Source: Planosporangium sp963837285 (GTDB taxonomy: Bacteria > Actinomycetota > Actinomycetes > Mycobacteriales > Micromonosporaceae). From it: a DNA stretch of 64,000 nt. Shown in pieces: positions 9,622-21,243 of the stretch. The position numbers were made by a program, and so were the translations under genes. The first letter of the stretch is position 1, and each line of letters begins with the position of its first letter. The notes under the pieces were generated by a model, which did no database searches, was not told where the DNA came from, and worked only from the letters and a program-made list of their open reading frames with translations. Location: contig CAWIMS010000002.1 in the NCBI GenBank assembly GCA_963837285.1, positions 682,001-746,000 of the forward strand. The letters run 5' to 3'.

Positions 9622-11517
9622 GTGCCCGAGTTCGAGCCTTTCCAGGCGCCTGGACCTCCGGTCGACGCAAAAGCAGGTGGGTTACGCCGGCTGCTCGACG
9701 CCGCCCGGGTCCGCGCGCTGATCCTCGCCCACTACCTCTCGGCCCGGCTGGCCATCTGGCTGGTACGGGTCCGGGAGTCGGCGTGGGTACGGTGGCCGCG
9801 CCGTGGGCCACTGCGCCGGGCCGCGAAGGCGTGGGCCCGGGCCCGCCGGGCCTGGCGGCGTTCGCTCCAGATCCGCGTCGTGTCGATCACGCTCGTGCTG
9901 TCCGCCCTGGTGGTGGCCGTGTTCGGCTTCGTCGTGGCGTCACGGATCACCAGCGGTCTGCTGGACGCGAAGGTCAAGGCAGCGTACAAGCAGATGAGCC
10001 AGGGCGAGGCGTACGCGTCGAGCCAGCTCAAGGGCGCCACCCAGCCCGGCGATCCGGCGTTGCTGACCACCGTTCCGGCCGTGGTCGTCGCGCTCGGCAA
10101 CCCGGACCAGAGCGGCCAGGTCGAGGTGGTCATGCTCGCCATCGACGACTCGCTCGCCGGGCTGACCCCGCAGTCGCTGGCCCGGCCGCACGACGGGGCG
10201 TACGCCGTGGTGACCTCCGACCAGCTCGCGCCGCTGCGCCAGGACGTCGGCCGGGGCAAGATCGCCCGGCAGTACATCACGGCCGACCCGGACGGCAAGG
10301 GACAGCGACGGTACCTGGCCTTCGGCACCCCGGTCACCGGGACCGGCGAGGGTGGCGGCCAGTTGGACCTGTACTACCTGTTCCCGCTCGACAGCGAAGT
10401 CGCCACCGTCGACCTGGTACGCACCACGCTGATCGCGACCGCCGTGGCCCTCGTCGGCCTGCTCGCGATGGTCGCCGCGCTCGTCACCCGGCTGGTCGTC
10501 CGGCCGGTACGGGTCGCCGCCCGCACCGCGCAGCGGCTGTCGGCCGGCCTGCTCGACCAGCGCATGGAGGTACGCGGGGAGGACGACCTGGCCCGACTGG
10601 CCGCCTCGTTCAACCAGATGGCAGCCAACCTGCAACGCCAGATCGTCCGGCTGGAGGAGATGTCGCGGTTGCAGCGGCGGTTCACGTCGGACGTGTCGCA
10701 CGAGTTGCGCACACCGGTGACCACCGTCCGGATGGCCGCCGACGTGATCTTCTCGGCGCGCGACGACTTCGACCCGGCGGTCGCCCGCAGCGCCGAGCTT
10801 CTCCAGGTCGAGCTGGACCGGTTCGAGAACCTGCTGACCGACCTGCTGGAGATCAGCCGGTTCGACGCCGGTTTCGCGATGCTCGATGCCGAGCCGGCCG
10901 ACCTGGTCCCGATCGTGCAGCGGGCCGCCGATGCGCTCGCCTCGGTGGCCGAGCGGTGCGCGTCCACGGTCGAGGTGGTGACCCCGGACGAGCCGGTGAT
11001 CGCGGAGATCGACCCACGGCGGATCGAGCGGGTACTGCGCAACCTGATCGGCAACGCCATCGAGCACAGCGAGGGCCGGCCGGTACGCGTGACGCTGGGC
11101 GCGGACGAGTCGGCGGTCGCGGTGACCGTCCGCGACCACGGCGTCGGGCTGAAACCCGGCGAGGAGAAGCTGGTGTTCAACCGGTTCTGGCGGGCCGACC
11201 CGTCGCGGGCCCGGCAGACCGGGGGCACCGGGCTCGGGCTGTCGATCAGCCTGGAGGACGCCCGGCTGCACGGCGGCTGGCTGGAGTCGTGGGGAGCACC
11301 CGGCCAGGGTGCGCAGTTCCGCCTGACGCTGCCGGTACGCGCCGGGGACCGGCTGGTCTCCGCGCCGCTGCGACTGGTACCCGAAGACGCCCGGCTCACC
11401 CCCGTGCTCGCCGAGGGCGAACAGATCATCACGGTCGATCCGACGGTGGCCGCCGAGGCGCCGGCAGCGACCGCAGACCTGCCACCGGCCGCGGTCGCCG
11501 GAAGGAGCAACCCGTGA
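9622..11517 (+). CDS. mtrB: Two-component sensor histidine kinase MtrB
   Basis: A 631-residue membrane kinase. An unusual basic N-terminus precedes helix 1 (about residues 75-100), followed by an extracytoplasmic domain of about 150 residues, helix 2 (about 270-295), HAMP, the HisKA H-box FTSDVSHELRTPVTTVRMA, N-box LRNLIGNAIEHSEG, G1 VRDHGVGLKPGE and G2 GGTGLGLSIS. It phosphorylates MtrA. GTG 9622 follows the mtrA stop by three bases, and its stop overlaps the lpqB start (GTGA). Codons about 7-18 lie in a small hairpin repeat also found at 17.2 and 33.9 kb, so the first residues (QAPGPPVDAKAG) may be acquired sequence. Confidence 0.96.
   Translation: MPEFEPFQAPGPPVDAKAGGLRRLLDAARVRALILAHYLSARLAIWLVRVRESAWVRWPRRGPLRRAAKAWARARRAWRRSLQIRVVSITLVLSALVVAVFGFVVASRITSGLLDAKVKAAYKQMSQGEAYASSQLKGATQPGDPALLTTVPAVVVALGNPDQSGQVEVVMLAIDDSLAGLTPQSLARPHDGAYAVVTSDQLAPLRQDVGRGKIARQYITADPDGKGQRRYLAFGTPVTGTGEGGGQLDLYYLFPLDSEVATVDLVRTTLIATAVALVGLLAMVAALVTRLVVRPVRVAARTAQRLSAGLLDQRMEVRGEDDLARLAASFNQMAANLQRQIVRLEEMSRLQRRFTSDVSHELRTPVTTVRMAADVIFSARDDFDPAVARSAELLQVELDRFENLLTDLLEISRFDAGFAMLDAEPADLVPIVQRAADALASVAERCASTVEVVTPDEPVIAEIDPRRIERVLRNLIGNAIEHSEGRPVRVTLGADESAVAVTVRDHGVGLKPGEEKLVFNRFWRADPSRARQTGGTGLGLSISLEDARLHGGWLESWGAPGQGAQFRLTLPVRAGDRLVSAPLRLVPEDARLTPVLAEGEQIITVDPTVAAEAPAATADLPPAAVAGRSNP
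9639..9673. repeat. Small hairpin repeat, copy A (inside mtrB)
   Basis: Its reverse complement contains CGACCGGAGGTCCAGGCGCC flanked by TTTTGCG and TGGAAAG. It matches copies at 17196 and 33948 with only a few differences over about 33 bp. It codes in frame near the MtrB N-terminus. Confidence 0.75.
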
Positions 11518-13334
11518 TCCGCCGACGGCTGGTTTACGCGGCCCTGGCCCCCGTACTGCTGGCGACAGTGCTCGCCGGTTGCGGGGTGCCCAGTTCCAGC
11601 AGGCCGGTCGTGGTCGGCGTCGCCACGCCGAAGGGTTCGTCCAGCGATCAGGCGTCGATCACCAAACAGGGGCCGGATCGCGCCGTTGACGCCCAGGAGC
11701 TGGTGCGCCGCTATCTGCGGGCGGTGGCCTGGGGCAACGAGACCATCGTCGATGACAAGGCGACCGACGCGGCGGTCACCTTCGCCAAGAGCTTCCTCAC
11801 CCCCGAGGGAGGAAACACCTGGCAGCCCGGCTCCAACATCATCATCGTGCGCACCCGGCTCAACCTCGCGGTCCCCACCCCGAACGGAATCCGGGTCGAG
11901 GCGGCCTTACAGCCGGTCGGTGTGCTGAACAGCCAGGGCATCGTCGTTCCGAGCCCTGGCCAGCCCACGCAGACCTACCAGTTCATGGCGGTGCCGGCCG
12001 CCGACGGCTCCGGCCTGCGCATCGTCAAGCCGCCCGATGGCATGCTGCTCAGCGAGGACGCGCTCACGACCCTGTACGAGCCGTGGCCGGTCTACTTCTG
12101 GGACATCACCAACCACACGCTGGTGCCCGACCTGCGCTACATCAGCCGGGCGCAGACGCCGGCCAACCGGGATGTCGAGCTGACCACCTGGCTGCGTCGC
12201 GGGCCGTCCGACTACTTGAAGCCGGCGGTCAACGAGTTGCCGCAGGGCATCGAGCGAAAGGACCGGCCGGTCCGCGACGGGACCCGGCTGCTGCGGATCA
12301 ACCTGTCCAGCACGGCCGCGAATGTTCAGGACCAGCTCCCGAGGTTCGTTGTACAGCTGAGGTGGACGCTCCGATGGTTCACTGGAGCGGTCGATCTGCA
12401 GATCGAGGGACAGCACCAGAACCTGGTCACCGGCGACGTGCTCGGCTACAACCTGGCCGCGATGCGGGACGGGCAGGTCGACCAGGCCCGGTTCTGCGTC
12501 GTTGACGGCCGGGTGCGGCAGTTAAGCGGCGAGCCCGCCGCGCCGTCCGTGCTGTCCAACGACGCGAACGTGGGCGTGGTGAGCGCGGCGATCATCCACG
12601 GTCCGGCCCAGCAGACGGCGCTGGTCCGCCAGGACGGCGCGGGCAAGGTACGGCTGTGGCTGGGCGCCCAGCAGCAGGACACTACGCGATACCAGCAGAC
12701 CGATCTGGTGGCGTCGTCGACCAGCCGGCCGGTCGGCCTCGCCGGGCCCGGTGCCCGGGTGCTGATCGCGGCGGACGGCCGGCTGTACGACGTCCCCTTC
12801 GACACCGGACAGAAGCAGCGGGACGTGACGCCGTCCGATGTCGGGCCGGTCACCAACGTGTCGGTCAGCCCGGACGGCCGGCGGATAACGCTGGTCGCCG
12901 GCGGCGTGCCCTACGTCGGTGTGCTCCAGGGCCAGTTGGACGACTTCTCCGTGGCACAGCTCCGGGAGGTGCCGACCGGGCTCGTCGATGTCACCGCGGT
13001 CGCCTGGAGTCGCGAGGAGTACGTCGTCGTCGCCGGCCGGTCGGGCGGCCAGTTCGCGTTGGTCGAAGCCACGGTCGACGGTGCGCTGATCACGCCGTTG
13101 CAACTGCGCAACCTCCCCGGGAGCGCGGTCGCCAGGCTGGTCGCCGACCCGGTCATCCACTCGAGCGACCCGCCGGAGGGCCAGCGCGGGCTGATGATGC
13201 TGGAGGCGAACGGCCACTCGTACACCGTGTATTCGGAGAGCGTCGTCGACCTGGCCACCGATCCCGCGTCCGCGTCGCCGTCGCCCGCACCGGGCGAGGA
13301 GCCGCCGGCCACCGCGCCGTTCTTCCTGGACTGA
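11514..13334 (+). CDS. lpqB: Lipoprotein LpqB
   Basis: A 606-residue lipoprotein with signal peptide and lipobox LAGC (Cys 23). A GerMN-type domain (LVRRYLRAVAWGNETIVDD..., about residues 55-300) is followed by a beta-propeller-like C-terminal half (SVSPDGRRITLVAGG, VTAVAWSREEYVVVAGRSGG). LpqB binds the extracytoplasmic part of MtrB and tunes MtrA phosphorylation; this third-gene position in the mtrA-mtrB-lpqB operon is conserved across actinobacteria. GTG 11514 overlaps the mtrB stop by four bases. The Ser/Pro/Ala-rich tail (ASASPSPAPGEEPP) looks like a disordered linker. Confidence 0.96.
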   Translation: MIRRRLVYAALAPVLLATVLAGCGVPSSSRPVVVGVATPKGSSSDQASITKQGPDRAVDAQELVRRYLRAVAWGNETIVDDKATDAAVTFAKSFLTPEGGNTWQPGSNIIIVRTRLNLAVPTPNGIRVEAALQPVGVLNSQGIVVPSPGQPTQTYQFMAVPAADGSGLRIVKPPDGMLLSEDALTTLYEPWPVYFWDITNHTLVPDLRYISRAQTPANRDVELTTWLRRGPSDYLKPAVNELPQGIERKDRPVRDGTRLLRINLSSTAANVQDQLPRFVVQLRWTLRWFTGAVDLQIEGQHQNLVTGDVLGYNLAAMRDGQVDQARFCVVDGRVRQLSGEPAAPSVLSNDANVGVVSAAIIHGPAQQTALVRQDGAGKVRLWLGAQQQDTTRYQQTDLVASSTSRPVGLAGPGARVLIAADGRLYDVPFDTGQKQRDVTPSDVGPVTNVSVSPDGRRITLVAGGVPYVGVLQGQLDDFSVAQLREVPTGLVDVTAVAWSREEYVVVAGRSGGQFALVEATVDGALITPLQLRNLPGSAVARLVADPVIHSSDPPEGQRGLMMLEANGHSYTVYSESVVDLATDPASASPSPAPGEEPPATAPFFLD

Positions 13335-13339
13335 CCAAC

Positions 13340-14080
13340 GTGGGCACCTGGTCCGCGCTGGTCGACCTGGTACTGCCGGCCGACTGCGCCGGCTGCGCGA
13401 TGAGCCGCGAGCACTGCGGTGGTCTCTGTGGCGGGTGCGCCGCGGCCCTGGCGGCGGCTACTCCCCAGCGGGTACAACCGGAGCCGGCGCCACCCGGGCT
13501 GCCCCGATGCACGGCGCTGGCCGCGTACGCGGGAACGCTCCGCGGCGCGATCCTCGCGTACAAGGAGCGTGGCCGGCACACCCTCGCCGGCCCGCTCGGT
13601 GCCCGGCTCGCTGACGTGACCGTGGCGGCGCTGGGCGGCCGGGCCCGCCGGCCCGATCCGGTACTGCTGGTCCCGGTGCCGGCGACCGCTGCGGCGGCCC
13701 GGGACCGGTACGGCGATCACATGCTCCGGCTGGCCCGCCGCGCGGCCGGTGAGCTGGCCCTGCGGGGCTGGCCGGCGGCGGTGGCCAGCCCGGTGCGGGC
13801 CCGGCCGCGCGCGGACTCGGCCGAGTTGTCCAGCGCCGATCGGCTGCGCGCCGCCGCGGACGCGTTTACGGTGGTCCCGGGCCGGCTGCCGGCGGTACGC
13901 GCGGCGGTCTCCGGCGGCGCCCGGCTGGTTCTGGTCGACGACGTGCTGACCACCGGCGCCACGCTCACCGCGGTCGCGGCGCGGCTGCGGGCCGCCGGTG
14001 TCGACGCCCCGGTCGCGGCTGTCCTCGCCGCCACTCAGCGCCGGGTTTCGCCTTACTCCTTCCCCGAAAGTGGGGGGTGA
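13340..14080 (+). CDS. ComF-like phosphoribosyltransferase-fold protein
   Basis: A 246-residue ComF-family protein. The N-terminal zinc ribbon has two cysteine pairs (DCAGC and LCGGC). The phosphoribosyltransferase core includes LAAYAGTLRGAILAYKERGRHTLAGPLG and the PRPP-loop motif VLVDDVLTTGATLTAVAARLRAAG. ComF is required for DNA uptake in naturally competent bacteria; in actinobacteria the role is unclear and it follows lpqB as here. The GTG at 13340 starts five bases after the lpqB stop, so it is probably cotranscribed with mtrAB-lpqB. Confidence 0.88.
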   Translation: MGTWSALVDLVLPADCAGCAMSREHCGGLCGGCAAALAAATPQRVQPEPAPPGLPRCTALAAYAGTLRGAILAYKERGRHTLAGPLGARLADVTVAALGGRARRPDPVLLVPVPATAAAARDRYGDHMLRLARRAAGELALRGWPAAVASPVRARPRADSAELSSADRLRAAADAFTVVPGRLPAVRAAVSGGARLVLVDDVLTTGATLTAVAARLRAAGVDAPVAAVLAATQRRVSPYSFPESGG

Positions 14081-14326
14081 CGTCTGCCTTTCCGGGAGTT
14101 AGCGTCGAGGTTCACCATTAGTGTCAAGGGCACAGGCACACCACCCGTTGGGGGTTCGAGCGACCACACCGGTCGCTACGTGAGGGGGTGAAAATCAGAC
14201 ACTTTCGCCGGTTGCGCCGTCGGGGGGACGGGTATGCCGGTTAATCCAGTCCCACAGGACAACAACCCACCAAGCCACCGGCCGCCCGGCCGGCGGCAAC
14301 CGCAGACACCGTGGGGGAGGTCAGGC
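14081..14326 (+). promoter_or_regulatory. Leader/promoter region of the hibernation factor gene
   Basis: A 246-bp region after comF with no convincing gene. An ATG at 14234 is in frame with hpf, but its product would add a Pro/Arg-rich stretch that other hibernation factors lack. The promoter of hpf should be here; I see no clear -35/-10 pair. Confidence 0.4.
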
Positions 14327-14959
14327 GTGGACATCGTTGTCAAGGGCCGTAACGTCGAGGTACCCGACCACTACCGTCAGCACGTCGCCGACAAACTGCA
14401 AAAGATCGAGCGATACGATCAGAAGATCATCCGAGTCGATGTCGAGCTGTTCCACGAGCGCAACCCGCGCCAATCGGATAACTGCCAGCGTGTAGAGATC
14501 ACCTGCATGTCCCGGGGCCCGCTGGTCCGCGCGGAGGCGTGCGCCGCCGATTTCTATGCCGCGCTCGACTGCGCCATCACCAAGCTCAACGCCCGACTTC
14601 GCCGCTCCGCCGACCGGCGGAGGGTGCACCGCGGCCGTCGCGCGCCGGTATCCGTGGCCGTCGCGACCGCACCGCTCGCCGAGCCGCAATCCGGCATCGA
14701 CGGCGCCGCTCTGGCCGCGGTCGTCGCGACGCCCACCGACCTGATCGACGACTACGCGGCCGAGCACGATGACCAACCGTGGCACATCGTCCGCGAGAAG
14801 GAGCACCCGGCCGACCCGATGACGATCGACGACGCGCTGTTCCACATGGAGTTGCTCGGCCACGACTTCTACCTGTTCCAGGACAAGGAGTCCGGCCGGC
14901 CGAGCGTGGTCTACCGACGGCACGCATACGACTACGGGGTCATCAGTCTGGCCACGTGA
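14327..14959 (+). CDS. hpf: Long-form ribosome hibernation promoting factor
   Basis: A 210-residue HPF. The N-terminal S30AE/RaiA domain (VDIVVKGRNVEVPDHYRQHV, then RVEITCMSRGPLVRAEA and AALDCAITKLNARLRR) binds the small-subunit decoding region. A basic linker and the C-terminal dimerisation domain (MTIDDALFHMELLGHDFYLF, then VVYRRHAYDYGVISL) mark it as the long form that drives 100S ribosome dimers in stationary phase or stress. GTG 14327 is chosen because GGGGGAGG lies seven bases upstream and the family's conserved start is (M/V)DIVVKGR. An in-frame ATG at 14234 would add 31 residues. Confidence 0.95.
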   Translation: MDIVVKGRNVEVPDHYRQHVADKLQKIERYDQKIIRVDVELFHERNPRQSDNCQRVEITCMSRGPLVRAEACAADFYAALDCAITKLNARLRRSADRRRVHRGRRAPVSVAVATAPLAEPQSGIDGAALAAVVATPTDLIDDYAAEHDDQPWHIVREKEHPADPMTIDDALFHMELLGHDFYLFQDKESGRPSVVYRRHAYDYGVISLAT

Positions 14960-15015
14960 GCCAGCCGAGGCGGCGCGGCGCCTGCCGATAGGCGTCACCG
15001 CCGCCGATCTCTGAC

Positions 15016-16104
15016 ATGATCGGCCGCATGCCGAGGGGTGTGTTCAACCGGTCAGACACCATTGTGCTCGCCGGCAGCGCCGTCGCCGTGGCGCTCGCCG
15101 GCGTCACCCGCTATACGCACACCGGCGCGGTCGTGCCGTTCGTGGTCGCGGCCGTCGCGGTCGCCCTGCTGGCCTCGCTGGTCGGACGCAGCGTGGAGCA
15201 GATGGGCGATCGCTTCGGCGCGGGCGTCACGGGGGTGCTCCAGAGTGCCCTCGGCAACCTCCCGGAGCTGTTCATCGGTTTCTTCGCGCTGCGCGCCGGC
15301 CTCATCGCCGTCGTCCAGGCCGCGATCATCGGCTCGGTACTGGCCAACCTGCTGCTCGTGCTGGGGCTCGCGTTCCTGGTCGGCGGCCTGCGCAACGGCA
15401 TCCAGCGGTTCAGCTCGCAGCGCGCACAGACCACGATGGTGCTGCTGGTTCTCGCGACCGGAGCACTGGTGCTGCCGAGCGTCGCGTCATACGTCCACGC
15501 GCCCGCCGAACCGCACGAGAAGCAGCTGTCGATCATCGTCTCGGTCGTCCTGCTGGCCATCTTCGCGCTGTCGCTGCCCGCGTCGCTGCGTCGCCAGCCG
15601 GACGCCGACAGCGATGCCCGGCCGGCCGAGCACCACGAGGAGCCGCGCTGGCCGGTCTGGCTGGCGGTTGGTCTGCTCGCCATCTCCGGGGTACTGGCCG
15701 CCGTCGTGTCGGACTGGTTCGTGCACGCCCTGGAGCCGGCGATCGACGCGCTCGGCATGTCCCAGGCGTTCGCCGGGCTCATCGTGGTCGCGATCGCGGG
15801 TAACGCGGTGGAGAACGTGGTCGGCATCCAACTCGCTGCCCGCAACCAGGCCGACTACGCGATCTCCGTGATCGTCAACAGCCCGTTGCAGATCGCGCTC
15901 GTCCTCGCGCCCGCGCTGGTGCTGCTGAGCCTGCTCACCGCGACCACGCTGACCCTGGTCTTCGCCCCGCTGCTGGTGATCGCGGTGGTGCTGACCGTGC
16001 TGGCGGTCACCCTCATCGTGTACGACGGGGAGTCCAACTGGCTGGAAGGGACGACGCTGATCGCGCTGTACGTGATCATTGCAACCGTGTTCTGGTGGGG
16101 TTGA
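15016..16104 (+). CDS. Ca2+/H+ antiporter (CaCA/CAX family)
   Basis: A 362-residue protein with about eleven helices and the two inverted alpha-repeats of the CaCA superfamily: GNLPELFIGFFALRAGL (residues about 77-93) and GNAVENVVGIQLAARNQAD with NSPLQIAL (about 255-290). The acidic residue in each G-N-x-x-E motif coordinates Ca2+. A charged, His/Glu-rich cytoplasmic loop (ARPAEHHEEPRWP, about residues 198-210) separates the halves and may be regulatory. It exports Ca2+ against the proton gradient. The last 28 bases overlap the end of the convergent GNAT gene. Confidence 0.92.
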   Translation: MIGRMPRGVFNRSDTIVLAGSAVAVALAGVTRYTHTGAVVPFVVAAVAVALLASLVGRSVEQMGDRFGAGVTGVLQSALGNLPELFIGFFALRAGLIAVVQAAIIGSVLANLLLVLGLAFLVGGLRNGIQRFSSQRAQTTMVLLVLATGALVLPSVASYVHAPAEPHEKQLSIIVSVVLLAIFALSLPASLRRQPDADSDARPAEHHEEPRWPVWLAVGLLAISGVLAAVVSDWFVHALEPAIDALGMSQAFAGLIVVAIAGNAVENVVGIQLAARNQADYAISVIVNSPLQIALVLAPALVLLSLLTATTLTLVFAPLLVIAVVLTVLAVTLIVYDGESNWLEGTTLIALYVIIATVFWWG

Positions 16105-17176
16105 CCACCAGGTCGTCCGGGAGCAGCGCGAACAGCAGGTCGTCGATCCGGGTGCCGGCGACACCGGGCAGCCGGGCCCGCTGGTAACCCTCCTGGCGGA
16201 AGCCGACCGCGGCCAGTACCCGCTGGGACGCCACGTTCTCGGGGGCGGTACCCGCGATGATCCGGGCCACGCCGGTGTACTCGAAGGTCCACGCCGCGAG
16301 CAGGCGCACCGCCCGGCTGGCGTACCCGAGCCCGCGCCACGGCCGGTCCAGGTCGTACCCGATCATCGCCTGCCCGGTGGTCGGCTCCTGGTAGTACAGC
16401 CCGATCTCCCCGGCGTACGCGTCGGTGACCGCGTCCCGGATGGAGAGTGCCGCCTGCACGCCGGCCAGCCAGTTCGTGTCGGCGTACGCGCACCGGCGGA
16501 CCAGCCGCTCCCGGCTGAACGGCTCGGGCGGCACCTGGGCGACGACGACCTCCGGTAGCTGGTGCGTCCGGTACGCGTCGTCCACGTCGTCGGGTCCGAG
16601 CGGCCGCAGCGTGACCACGCCGTCGCTCAGCTCGCCACCGGGCAGGTCGGGGAGCAGGCGCGGGACCGGCCCGGGCGGGTCGTCGGCGAGCCGCGACCAG
16701 AGGGTCAGGTCGGTGCGCCCGCCGTCGTGGCCCGGCCCGGCGGCCCGCTGTATCCCCTCGCGGACGTACCCGGCGGCGATGGCCACCCGCTGGCTCGCCC
16801 CGTTGATGGGCTCGGCCCGCAGCTCCAGCCGGGCGTACCCGTGCCCGAAGGCCCAGGCGGACGCGGCCCGGCAGGCGTCGGTCGCCACGCCCCGGCCGCG
16901 TCCCCACGGCGCGACCCAGTACCCGATCTCGCCGACGCCGCGCCCCTCGGGGCGGATGCCGACGCACCCGAGCAACCGACCGTTGCCCGGTTCGGCGATC
17001 GCGAACTCCGCCCCGCCCTCGGCCCGTCGCGCCGGGGCGTGTTCGAAGATGAAGGTCCGCGCGTCGGCCTCGGTGTACGGTGCCGGCAACAGCGGCACGA
17101 AGCGCTGGACCAGCGGGTCGTTGCAGCCGAGCACGACGTCGTCGAGATCGGCGGCGCCGAGTTCGCGCAGTGTCAC
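16076..17176 (-). CDS. Tandem GNAT-domain acetyltransferase
   Basis: A 366-residue protein with two RimJ-type GNAT domains. The first has TLRELGAADLDDVVLGCND, WVAPWGRGRGVATDACRAA and NGASQRVAIAAGYVREG. The second has VTLRPLGPDDVDDAYRTHQ, DLDRPWRGLGYASRAVRLL and ENVASQRVLAAVGFRQEGY. The R/Q-x-x-G-x-G/A acetyl-CoA loops are WGRGRGVA and WRGLGYA. The substrate is unknown; RimJ-like enzymes acetylate N-terminal amines. GTG 17176 overlaps the stop of a 29-codon upstream reading frame (GTGA), suggesting translational coupling. The 3' end overlaps the antiporter gene by 29 bases. Confidence 0.85.
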   Translation of the reverse strand: MTLRELGAADLDDVVLGCNDPLVQRFVPLLPAPYTEADARTFIFEHAPARRAEGGAEFAIAEPGNGRLLGCVGIRPEGRGVGEIGYWVAPWGRGRGVATDACRAASAWAFGHGYARLELRAEPINGASQRVAIAAGYVREGIQRAAGPGHDGGRTDLTLWSRLADDPPGPVPRLLPDLPGGELSDGVVTLRPLGPDDVDDAYRTHQLPEVVVAQVPPEPFSRERLVRRCAYADTNWLAGVQAALSIRDAVTDAYAGEIGLYYQEPTTGQAMIGYDLDRPWRGLGYASRAVRLLAAWTFEYTGVARIIAGTAPENVASQRVLAAVGFRQEGYQRARLPGVAGTRIDDLLFALLPDDLVVNPTRTRLQ

Positions 17177-17262
17177 CGGATCGGCTCGATCCTGCTCTGC
17201 GCCGACCGAAGGTCCAGGCGCATGGAGGGTTCTGCGGCGAGGTACTCGTCGATCACGTCCAT
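17173..17262 (-). CDS. Possible 29-residue leader peptide upstream of GNAT gene
   Basis: ATG 17262 to TGA 17173-17175, whose last bases overlap the GTG start of the GNAT gene. The middle, MRLDLRSAQ, is encoded by a small hairpin repeat whose other copy inside the ROK gene reads WRLDLRSAQ in the same frame. It could be a coupled leader peptide, or simply the result of the repeat landing in the 5' region. No homologue is recognised. Confidence 0.35.
   Translation of the reverse strand: MDVIDEYLAAEPSMRLDLRSAQSRIEPIR
17196..17228. repeat. Small hairpin repeat, copy B
   Basis: TCTGCGC then CGACCGAAGGTCCAGGCGC then ATGGAGG. It has a GCGCC/GGCGC outer stem and a GACC/GGTC inner stem. It lies just upstream of the GNAT start codon. 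Confidence 0.75.
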
Positions 17263-17304
17263 GCGGAGGATTCTGCCCGACGGGCTTTTGTGCGCGCCCC
17301 GCTT

Positions 17305-17386
17305 CAAGATCGCCACAACTTCCCGGAAGTTGTGGCCTCAACGGGCGGCAGAGGCCACAACTTCCGGAAAGTTGTGGCGATCTTGG
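17305..17386. repeat. Composite palindrome, copy 3 (divergent promoter region)
   Basis: CAAGATCGCC, ACAACTTCCCGGAAGTTGT, GGCCTCA, a spacer of about 11 bases, then GAGGCCACAACTTCCGGAAA and GTTGTGGCGATCTTGG. Unlike most copies it lies between divergent genes (GNAT leftward, secA rightward), so it cannot be a terminator for either. Confidence 0.88.
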
Positions 17387-17478
17387 TCCCGTTTTGACCG
17401 GTGGAGGACGCGGGCGGCGGTTGGTGTCGTCGGCCGCATACGATTAGGTTTGCAGGCCGCCTGAGGGAGTGCTGACCC

Positions 17479-20379
<2,901 letters not shown>

Positions 20380-20383
20380 CGGC

Positions 20384-20431
20384 GATCGTGGGCCCTTCGA
20401 CCGGCTGTCACCGGTCGAAGGGCCCACGATC
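20384..20431. terminator. Bidirectional hairpin terminator after secA
   Basis: Perfect 21-bp inverted repeat (20384-20404 and 20411-20431) with a 6-base loop, followed by TGTTTA on the plus strand. It lies five bases after the secA stop and four before the stop of the convergent Rv3235-like gene. Confidence 0.9.
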
Positions 20432-20434
20432 TGT

Positions 20435-21070
20435 TTAGACGACCTCCAGCAGGTTGCACAGCCAGGTGCCTCGCCGGTGCTCGAAACGTAGGGCGATCGC
20501 CCAGGTCGAGTCGCCGTGCTTGAGCACCGCGACCGCCTCGGCGACCCCGGCGCGCTGCTCGAACACCCGCACCCGGTGGAGCCCGACCCGGGTGCCGCCG
20601 GGCGTCGCCGGCACCCGCAGCCGGGCCCGCTTGGTGAGTTGCTTGACCACGGCGGCGTAGTCGAACGGGGTGGTGAGCGCCCGCAGATGCCCGACCGGCC
20701 GGAAGCCGTTGAGCACCTCGACGCAGGCCGAGACGAACCGACCGGCCGCGACCTGGGCCGCCACGGGGCTGCCTGCCGCGCGGGTTGACCGGCCCGGCGC
20801 GGCAGGCAACCCCGTGGCACTCGTGGGCGTTCGTGCCTCCCGCTGACCCGCGTCGCCTCCCGGCACCGCCGGACCCGCCGGACCCGCCGGCCCCGCTGTC
20901 GCCGCGCTGGCCCGCGCGCTCTGGATCGAGGTGAAAAGGGCCAGCTGACCCGCGCAGACCGGGTGCTCGTCGCGGCGCCGGTCGTCGTCGGCGGGCGGCT
21001 CGACGGTGGGCGCCCGCCGGATCCGCACGAAACAACTGGTCGAGCTGGGCGCGCTGAGCGTGGCGGTCAT
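20435..21070 (-). CDS. Rv3235-like conserved actinobacterial protein
   Basis: A 211-residue protein. The N-terminal half is low-complexity Ala/Pro/Gly (AGPAGPAGPAV). The conserved part is C-terminal: FVSACVEVLNGFRPVGHLRALTTP, LRVPATPGGTRVGLHRVRVFEQ, then AVAVLKHGDSTWAIALRFE and WLCNLLEVV. This is the pattern of the Rv3235 family, found next to secA in many actinobacteria and of unknown function. ATG 21070 has GGAG eight bases upstream. It is convergent with secA. Confidence 0.8.
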   Translation of the reverse strand: MTATLSAPSSTSCFVRIRRAPTVEPPADDDRRRDEHPVCAGQLALFTSIQSARASAATAGPAGPAGPAVPGGDAGQREARTPTSATGLPAAPGRSTRAAGSPVAAQVAAGRFVSACVEVLNGFRPVGHLRALTTPFDYAAVVKQLTKRARLRVPATPGGTRVGLHRVRVFEQRAGVAEAVAVLKHGDSTWAIALRFEHRRGTWLCNLLEVV

Positions 21071-21154
21071 GCGAGGCTCCAACCCTTGCGTTTGCCTTCG
21101 TTTGCCTTCGAGAAGTTGTACTCACGATAGAAGACTCCGTCAACAGTGAGTAGC

Positions 21155-21237
21155 GAAGATCGACACAACTTCCCGGAAGTAGTGGCCTCGGCATGCCGTT
21201 ATGGCCACTATTTCCGGGAAGTTGTGTCGATCTTGGG
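21155..21237. repeat. Composite palindrome, copy 4
   Basis: AAGATCGACACAACTTCC, CGGAAGTAGTGGCCTCGG, a spacer, then ATGGCCACTATTTCCGGGAA and GTTGTGTCGATCTTGG. The C-to-A change in GATCGACAC is matched by a compensating change in the other end (GTGTCGATC), so the outer stem is preserved. It sits about six bases after the stop of the leftward helix-turn-helix gene. Confidence 0.88.
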
Positions 21238-21243
21238 AGGGGT

